From Nocardia abscessus (GTDB lineage Bacteria; Actinomycetota; Actinomycetes; Mycobacteriales; Mycobacteriaceae), in assembly GCF_015477775.1 (NCBI RefSeq), contig NZ_JADLQO010000028.1, positions 1 through 56,094 of the forward strand: 56,094 bases of DNA, given 5' to 3'. The translations under genes and the position numbers were made by a program. Shown in pieces: positions 50,907 to 56,094 of the stretch (positions are counted from its first letter, which is position 1; each line of letters starts with the position of its first letter). The notes under the pieces are model-generated. The model was not told where the DNA came from. It searched no databases and worked only from the letters and a program-made list of their open reading frames with translations.

Positions 50907-52540
50907 GGCCGGTCGCCATCATGGCGGTGGCCGGGCTGGTGTTCGTGTCGGCGATTCTGATGTTGCTATTGCTGATGCTCGACGCCGAGCGCGACGCAAA
51001 CCGCTGCACCGCACTGCGTCCTGGCGCGGCAGGCTCATTCCCGCCCGGGACTCGGGTGGCACCGATGAAGTCGGGGACCTACCAGATCACCTCTGGTTTC
51101 GGATATCGCGAGGGCGGGGAGTTCCATCGCGGCATAGATTTCGCTGCCCCAGCGGGCACACCGATCTACGCCGCCGCCGACGGCATCGTCGCCGCAGCTG
51201 GTCCGGCCGACGGGTTCGGTACCTGGATCGTCATCGACCACAACCTCGACGGCCAGGTCATCTCGACCGTCTACGGGCACATGTTCGACTCCGACCTGCA
51301 CGTACGCACCGGTGACCCGGTGAGCGCCGGTCAGCAGATCGCGTTGGTCGGCTACAACGGGCAAGTCGTGCCCAGCGGCCCGGGCGGCGCGCACCTGCAT
51401 TTCGAAACCTGGCCCGGTGGCCGTTTCACCGGCGGTCAGGCCACCGACCCGCAAACGTGGCTCGACGGCGCTGCCGACCCCGGCACCGACTCTCACCCCG
51501 CGATCCCGCCACCGGCGCCCGCGTCCGGTACGCCGCTGGGCGCGGACCTCGCCGCCGCCGCGGCGTCCGGGCCGGGCGCGGAGTTGGCGCCGTTGCCTGC
51601 GAGCGTGGAAGCCCGTTTGCAGGTCGATGCGGTTCGTGTGGCTCGCGCGATCGCGGTGACGTTCCCGCAGATCACCACTATCGGTGGGTGGCGCGAATCC
51701 GATCCTTACCCCGACCATCCCTCCGGGCGGGCGATCGACGTGATGATTCCCGACTACGCCACTGGTGAAGGAAAAGCGTTGGGCGACAGCATCGCCGACT
51801 ACGTCATGGCGCATGCCGGCGACTTCCACGTCGAATACATCATCTGGCGGCAGGTGTACCGCGCCGCGGACGGTACGTCGAATCTGATGGACGATCGCGG
51901 CGGGGACACGGCCAACCACTTCGACCACGTGCACATCAGCGTGACCGGCGGAGGCTACCCGGACGGCTCGGCCATCACCGGCCCCACCCAAACCCCTGGC
52001 CACGCAGGGATCGGGGGGTGTGAAGCCGCCGCCGCCACCGCCGACGGTGAACTCGCGCCCGGGTCGGTGCCGCCGGAGTTCGAGTCCTGGTATCGCCGCG
52101 CGGGAGGGTTGTGCCCGCAGATCAGCGCCGCGCTGCTGGCCGCGCAAGGCAAGGCAGAAAGCGGATTCAACCCGCACGCGGTCTCGGGCTCCGATGCTCA
52201 AGGCCCAGCACAGTTCATGCCCGACACCTGGCCCTCCTACGGTGCCGACGACGACGGCAACGGGCAGGTCTCCCCGTTCGACATCGGCGACGCGATCATG
52301 GCCCAAGGTCGCTACATGTGCACGATCGCCGCCCAGGTCGATGCCTGGATCGACGAAGGGAAAGTTCACGCCCCCAACGGGCGCACCGAGCTGTATCTGG
52401 CCGCCTACAACGCCGGTGAGGGCGCAGTCCTGGCCTCTGGCGGATTCCCCACCGGTGCACCGGATTACCTCACTCAGACCCGCCCGTACGTCGACAAGAT
52501 CCTCGCCACCACCCCCGAGTTCAGTACCACGCTGAGCTGA
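50903..52540 (+). CDS. three-domain cell-wall hydrolase: M23 peptidase, M15-like/ARB_07466-type domain, lytic transglycosylase
   Basis: 545 residues. N-terminal membrane anchor (VAIMAVAGLVFVSAILMLLL). M23 LytM domain about 55-190 with the zinc ligands His75 and Asp79 (HRGID) and the HLH motif at 164-166 (GGAHLHFETW). The middle domain, about 235-348, has HPSGRAIDVMIPD and HFDHVHISV, as in VanY-like/ARB_07466 C-terminal domains. C-terminal goose-lysozyme/SLT-like domain about 385-545 with Glu419 (GKAESGFNP), GPAQFMPDTW and YLAAYNAGEGAV. The protein would cut both peptide and glycan to let the conjugation channel cross the wall. Start overlaps the preceding stop. Confidence 0.88.
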   Translation: MRPVAIMAVAGLVFVSAILMLLLLMLDAERDANRCTALRPGAAGSFPPGTRVAPMKSGTYQITSGFGYREGGEFHRGIDFAAPAGTPIYAAADGIVAAAGPADGFGTWIVIDHNLDGQVISTVYGHMFDSDLHVRTGDPVSAGQQIALVGYNGQVVPSGPGGAHLHFETWPGGRFTGGQATDPQTWLDGAADPGTDSHPAIPPPAPASGTPLGADLAAAAASGPGAELAPLPASVEARLQVDAVRVARAIAVTFPQITTIGGWRESDPYPDHPSGRAIDVMIPDYATGEGKALGDSIADYVMAHAGDFHVEYIIWRQVYRAADGTSNLMDDRGGDTANHFDHVHISVTGGGYPDGSAITGPTQTPGHAGIGGCEAAAATADGELAPGSVPPEFESWYRRAGGLCPQISAALLAAQGKAESGFNPHAVSGSDAQGPAQFMPDTWPSYGADDDGNGQVSPFDIGDAIMAQGRYMCTIAAQVDAWIDEGKVHAPNGRTELYLAAYNAGEGAVLASGGFPTGAPDYLTQTRPYVDKILATTPEFSTTLS

Positions 52541-52564
52541 CGATACCGACAGGAGACCCCACTG

Positions 52565-53116
52565 ATGACGAGTGCGATGATCACCGAGCTGCGACTGCCG
52601 CGTCTGCTCGCCGCGCGACCCGACCCCGCCAGGACACTCGAGCAGGCCCGGTTCGCGGTGAACCTGTTGCGCTGGCGCGCGACACTCTCCGCGCTGTTTC
52701 GTGACTACGACCGGGTCAAAGCCGATCAACACCTCACCGACAAGACCCGGGAACTGGCGCTGGTGCGTCTGCTGGACTCCATCAACGCTGTTGTCGTTCG
52801 AGAACCGCTGCACACCGATCGGCTCGAGCTGCCCAGCCGCGAGCCGCCGGCGCTGGTGGAGACCACCCAGCATTACCTCGAAGCGCTGATCCTGGCGGCC
52901 AACCGCATCCGCGCCCGCGGAGTGCTCGTCGAAGACCTGGTGCGGCGCTGGCTGTCGGAGCGCAGTTCCATCGAGGCGATCGCGGCCCTCGACGGAGACC
53001 GTCACTCCCAACTGCTCTACAGCCTCGACACCGGGTCTGTGTCGGTCCGCGACGCGGTCACCACGCTGGCATCGGCGTGGTTGTTCGACCGCGTCGACGC
53101 CCCCTCGCCCCGATGA
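52565..53116 (+). CDS. hypothetical helical protein of the secretion operon
   Basis: 183 residues, mostly helical, without membrane segments: LEQARFAVNLLRWRATLSAL, TRELALVRLLDSINAVVVRE, VETTQHYLEALILAANRIRA. No family recognised. Sits 24 bases after the hydrolase gene and overlaps the next start as ATGA. Confidence 0.6.
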   Translation: MTSAMITELRLPRLLAARPDPARTLEQARFAVNLLRWRATLSALFRDYDRVKADQHLTDKTRELALVRLLDSINAVVVREPLHTDRLELPSREPPALVETTQHYLEALILAANRIRARGVLVEDLVRRWLSERSSIEAIAALDGDRHSQLLYSLDTGSVSVRDAVTTLASAWLFDRVDAPSPR

Positions 53117-53664
53117 CACGCCACCGCACAGTGCTGGCCGTGCTGTGTTGTGTCGCCGCGGCAGTCCTCGCCGCAGTGGCGCTGGCCGGCCCGGACCACG
53201 GCGACCGCCCCGACACCACAAGCGCGCCGGGGGATGCCGAGCACTCCATCCACGGTCTCAGGCCGGACACTGCCGGTCCAGCCGAGGCGGCGCAACAGGC
53301 TCTCGCGGCGCTGTTCACCTGGCAGCCGGTCACCGACGCCACCACCGGGGTGGCGTTGTCGCGGGCGCGTCCCTGGCTCACCGGTGAACTCGCCCGCGCC
53401 TCGCAGTACCCGCTGGCCACCGGTGTGCGCGAACCGCCGTACTGGGCGGCCTGGCGGCGATCCGGCGACATCGTCACCGCTCACGCCGTCGCACCCGCAT
53501 CTCCCGACTGCCACCGCGACGGCTGCACGGTGACCGCGGTCGTCACCCAAACCGTGCTGCACCGCGACGGCACCTCCACCCCCTACCAGGTCATGCACGT
53601 CAACGCAGCCACCCAGCACACTCCCGAAGAATGGAAACTCAGCGACTACCGCATCCAACAGTAG
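53113..53664 (+). CDS. small anchored protein, VirB8/NTF2-like candidate
   Basis: 183 residues. The N-terminal signal anchor (TVLAVLCCVAAAVLAAVALA) is followed by a domain with AAQQALAALFTWQPVTDATT, ARPWLTGELARA, a Cys pair (SPDCHRDGCTVTAVVT) and VNAATQHTPEEWKLSDYRIQ. The alpha-helix then beta-sheet order and the final W-x-L-S-D-Y are like NTF2-fold conjugation proteins (TcpC/VirB8). Start overlaps the preceding stop. Confidence 0.6.
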   Translation: MTRHRTVLAVLCCVAAAVLAAVALAGPDHGDRPDTTSAPGDAEHSIHGLRPDTAGPAEAAQQALAALFTWQPVTDATTGVALSRARPWLTGELARASQYPLATGVREPPYWAAWRRSGDIVTAHAVAPASPDCHRDGCTVTAVVTQTVLHRDGTSTPYQVMHVNAATQHTPEEWKLSDYRIQQ

Positions 53665-53717
53665 CCGTCCGCGTCCATCCTCCGGCCTCGATCACGAGCG
53701 GAGCGCGAGTAAAAACA

Positions 53718-54623
53718 TTGAGCGACAACGATATTCAGCCGACCGCACAGCAGCCCGTCGCGGATGGGCTATCGCCGCGACACCGCGCCGCACCCGGTGC
53801 GGGGATCCGGCGCGCGATGCTGACATCACACCGCGCCGACCTCGCGGTTCCAGCGTTGGGACCGTACCTGCGTCAGATCCGCGAATCGATTCACCCGCCC
53901 GGCAGCAGCAAACACCTGTCGCGGGAGAAAGCCGCCACCCGGATCGGTCTGAGCGCCGCCTATCTTCGGCAGGTCGAAGACGGCACCCGCGTCCCCACGC
54001 AACAAGCGCTGCAACTGCTCGCGTCGGGCTACTCGCTGTCGGCGGCGCAGATCCGCCACATCCGCGAACTGCGGGAGCCGCCAGTTCCGCTGATCGGACT
54101 GGACACGCTGCGCGCCCGTGTCACGCAAACACCAGCCCTGCTCGAACGCCTCGACGACCTCGACCGAGCCGACATGCTGGCTGGCTACTTCTCCCCGCTG
54201 CTGCATGTGCTCGCCGCCAACCGCAATCTCGACCAAGCACTCCCCGGGCTACCAGAAACCGGGAACCTGGCCCTGTGGTACTTCACCCCCGCCGCACACG
54301 AGGTGCTCATCGACTGGGATCAGGAGGCCACCCACATGGTGCAGTGGCTCAAAGCCATTCTCGGCCAACACCGCAGCACACCCGCCGCCGGGCAGTTGCT
54401 GGCCCGCTTGCAAACCGACGAGCAGTTCTACACCCGCTGGAGCGACAGCACCGCCGTCGCCTACCGCCGCGATGCCCAGCGGCCGATGATCCTGCGCACC
54501 GGGCACGGTGAGCACATCGCCGTGAACGTCGAAACCAGCACCGTCACCGACACCCACGGATACATCCGTCTGTTCCTCGGTGTGCGCAAACCACCCCGCG
54601 GCGACGCGGCCAGGATCCGGTGA
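53718..54623 (+). CDS. XRE-family regulator with MmyB-like ligand domain
   Basis: About 301 residues if the TTG at 53718 is used, 268 if the ATG at 53817 is used; neither has a clear ribosome site. Helix-turn-helix: LSREKAATRIGLSAAYLRQV then EDGTRVPTQQALQLLASGY. The C-terminal domain has LDDLDRADMLAGYFSPLLHV and NLALWYFTPAAHEVLIDWDQ, typical of MmyB-like ligand domains. It may control the secretion operon or sense recipient or stress signals. It differs clearly in sequence from the regulator at 20130. Confidence 0.72.
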   Translation: MSDNDIQPTAQQPVADGLSPRHRAAPGAGIRRAMLTSHRADLAVPALGPYLRQIRESIHPPGSSKHLSREKAATRIGLSAAYLRQVEDGTRVPTQQALQLLASGYSLSAAQIRHIRELREPPVPLIGLDTLRARVTQTPALLERLDDLDRADMLAGYFSPLLHVLAANRNLDQALPGLPETGNLALWYFTPAAHEVLIDWDQEATHMVQWLKAILGQHRSTPAAGQLLARLQTDEQFYTRWSDSTAVAYRRDAQRPMILRTGHGEHIAVNVETSTVTDTHGYIRLFLGVRKPPRGDAARIR

Positions 54624-54718
54624 CCAGGTCTATGCGCCTCGACAACGCCGGGGTGTGCCCGTCTGGACCCCGCCCCGGGACAGAGCTGCCCGGTGGGCAG
54701 ACCGGTAGGCTCGCCGAA

Positions 54719-55723
54719 ATGGTCTTCCGGGCGGGGATTCTGCTGGCGACACTTCTACTGCCGATGACATTGCTGAACGGATGCGGGCATGACATCGCCG
54801 GTACCGCGCTCCCTCGAATCGCCGACAATGGCCCCTCCAGCTACCGACGCGCGTTGAGCGCCGAAGAGCAGGCCCGTTTAGCGGTATCTGACCGGATCCG
54901 GGACCTGGATGCCTGCGGTTTCGTCAATCAGGCAGCGATCGCGACCCTCGGTGAGCCGGTCTACTTCGGGCAGGGCCAGGATTTCGACAGCTGCATCCTA
55001 CGATTCAGACCCAGCATCGGCCCCAGCAGAATCTACGAAGTCGAGATCAACACCGGTCAGCGCGACAAGCAGACGCCGCCGACCATGCTCGACGGAGTAC
55101 CCGTGCGATTTCGCCCAGCCGACGGCTGCATGGCCACAGTCCCCTACCAGGTGCAGGACTTCGTGATCTGGGTCAAAGGCCGAGAGAACTCAGATACGTG
55201 CACGGAGGCAACGGCATTCGTGCGAGCCGCGCTGCCGATGCTGAAAAGCACACCGCTTCGTGCGCATTCGCAGCGTGTACTCGATACACCGTTGGCTCGG
55301 CTGGACCCGTGCGCGGCCCTGTCGGTCATCGGCAAGGACCGGCCGCGGCTGCGTGTCGAGACCAATATGCGTCCGTACTACTGCGATTTCACCCTCGACA
55401 GCGACGACGAGACGACCACCCAGAAAATCGCATACACCCAGAAGACGCTCGAGATCCTCGACTGGGCCCGCAAGGACGGCAAGGTTCATGACTTGGGTGC
55501 CGGGCAACTGCAGATCAACCGAGGATACAAAGACAGCCCCATCGGGCATTGCTCAGTGGATCTCTACCTGAACATGGGTTCCCCGCACACCCGCAACTTC
55601 ACCGACGACATCAGCAGCAGCGGCCCCGAGCGATGGGTAGATGTTGTCGACATGTCCACGATGGCAGGATGCGCTGCGCTGCAGCGAACCGCAGCAGCGA
55701 TCCTCGAGTTCTACGGCAAATAA
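54719..55723 (+). CDS. DUF3558-like lipoprotein with two repeats
   Basis: 334 residues from the ATG at 54719, giving a proper lipoprotein signal (FRAGILLATLLLPMTLLNGC). A GTG at 54620 would add 33 residues that do not fit a signal. Two similar halves each begin with a D-x-C motif (LDACGFVNQAAIATLGEP and LDPCAALSVIGKDRP) and contain a second Cys (DSCILRFRP, YYCDFTLDS), the DUF3558 pattern common in Mycobacteriales. Function of the family is unknown. It follows the regulator, so it may be outside the core secretion set. Confidence 0.7.
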   Translation: MVFRAGILLATLLLPMTLLNGCGHDIAGTALPRIADNGPSSYRRALSAEEQARLAVSDRIRDLDACGFVNQAAIATLGEPVYFGQGQDFDSCILRFRPSIGPSRIYEVEINTGQRDKQTPPTMLDGVPVRFRPADGCMATVPYQVQDFVIWVKGRENSDTCTEATAFVRAALPMLKSTPLRAHSQRVLDTPLARLDPCAALSVIGKDRPRLRVETNMRPYYCDFTLDSDDETTTQKIAYTQKTLEILDWARKDGKVHDLGAGQLQINRGYKDSPIGHCSVDLYLNMGSPHTRNFTDDISSSGPERWVDVVDMSTMAGCAALQRTAAAILEFYGK

Positions 55724-55940
55724 ACCACCGAACCCTCCACGCTCCCCGCGGCACACGCTGCGACGCCGATCAACCCGGCTCTCCCGAACCGGTCGATGTG
55801 CACACTGTCGCGAGTTGGGGTGCCGGTAGTAATCGCCGAAGAAGCAACGGATATGACGTAACCGCTGGTCGAGGGGTGATCGTGCTGCGGGTGCAGCTGG
55901 TTCGCCATGATCTGCACGGTCGTTCTGTAACTTCCGCGCC
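55724..55940. other. short intergenic region, nothing recognised
   Basis: About 217 bases between the lipoprotein and the last partial gene. I see no credible gene, palindrome or terminator. It may carry the promoter of the gene at 55941. Confidence 0.4.
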
Positions 55941-56094
55941 ATGAGTATCTGGCAAACCGGTTTGACTTCTCTGGCAGTGGCGCTGATCGCTGCGACGGTG
56001 CTCGGCACCGTCAAGTCTCTCGCTCCCCGGGCACAGAGCCGATGGTTGAGTTGGCGGCAGCAGCGCACCGCGACGATCCAGGCCCGAAGTGCCG
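55941..56094 (+). CDS. membrane protein, 5' part only
   Basis: The ATG at 55941 opens 51 codons to the window edge (MSIWQTGLTSLAVALIAATV, then a basic region with LSWRQQRTATIQARS). One N-terminal transmembrane helix is visible and the protein continues outside the window. The family cannot be judged. Confidence 0.5.
   Translation, partial: MSIWQTGLTSLAVALIAATVLGTVKSLAPRAQSRWLSWRQQRTATIQARSA

Noticed and set aside
51035..53221. 728-codon open frame on the minus strand
   Set aside because: It lies opposite the cell-wall hydrolase and following genes, whose domains are clear. High GC keeps antisense frames open, and the translation shows no family.

Overview
The window is high-GC actinomycete DNA. 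GTG and TTG starts, stop/start overlaps of the ATGA type, cutinase-family esterases, MmyB-like regulators, a DUF3558-like lipoprotein and an SCO6880/VirB4-type secretion operon together suggest a Nocardia-like member of the Mycobacteriales. The genus is an inference; there is no rRNA or tRNA gene to anchor it.

Layout. (1) 1-1400: a graveyard of transposase fragments (IS30, IS3, and two IS110 halves in opposite orientation). (2) 1441-2580: a polytopic membrane protein whose start lies in a perfect 11-bp dyad. (3) 3174-14435: a compact, visibly lower-GC polyketide cluster and the most interesting part of the window. It encodes separate E1-alpha and E1-beta subunits of a branched-chain-type 2-oxoacid dehydrogenase. 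Next comes an E2 acyltransferase that carries, after its catalytic domain, an acyl carrier protein and a C-terminal PKS docking domain. Then follow a one-module PKS (docking-KS-AT-DH-KR-ACP-TE) and a type II thioesterase. The architecture predicts that a 2-oxo acid is decarboxylated, its acyl group passes lipoyl to ACP in cis without free CoA, and is handed through matched docking domains to the KS. It is then extended once with methylmalonate, reduced, dehydrated and released as a 2-methyl-2-enoic acid. The KS-to-KR core has very different base composition from everything around it, as if it had been swapped in. (4) 14440-20009: a second transposon pile-up, with an in-frame ISL3/IS256/IS30 mosaic ORF, an intact IS110 transposase, and an IS256-family element with recognisable ends and a perfect 8-bp target duplication. 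(5) 20130-27254: an MmyB-like regulator, a flavoprotein aromatic hydroxylase, a large LuxR-type ATPase regulator and a divergent SAM methyltransferase. The last two are separated by spaced TAGGTAG repeats.

(6) 28158-37118: a tightly overlapped block of a small peptide, an active-looking cutinase-like esterase, small unknown proteins, a mobilisation-type protein, an Rv3651-like sensor, a Baeyer-Villiger monooxygenase and an acyl-CoA oxidase. (7) 38784-56094: a type IV secretion-like (conjugation) operon. It has small secreted proteins, a second cutinase-fold protein that has lost its catalytic Ser, a P-loop protein, two small membrane proteins, VirB8-like candidates, a VirB6-like channel protein, an SCO6880 protein, a VirB4-like ATPase, a three-domain cell-wall hydrolase, another MmyB-like regulator and a lipoprotein. 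Blocks 6 and 7 are both preceded by the same CCCAGCCTGGG palindrome in a similar AT-rich context and each contains a cutinase paralogue with the same unusual insert, so they probably belong to one mobile element or regulon. A relaxase catalytic domain, a coupling protein and an integrase are not visible in the window.
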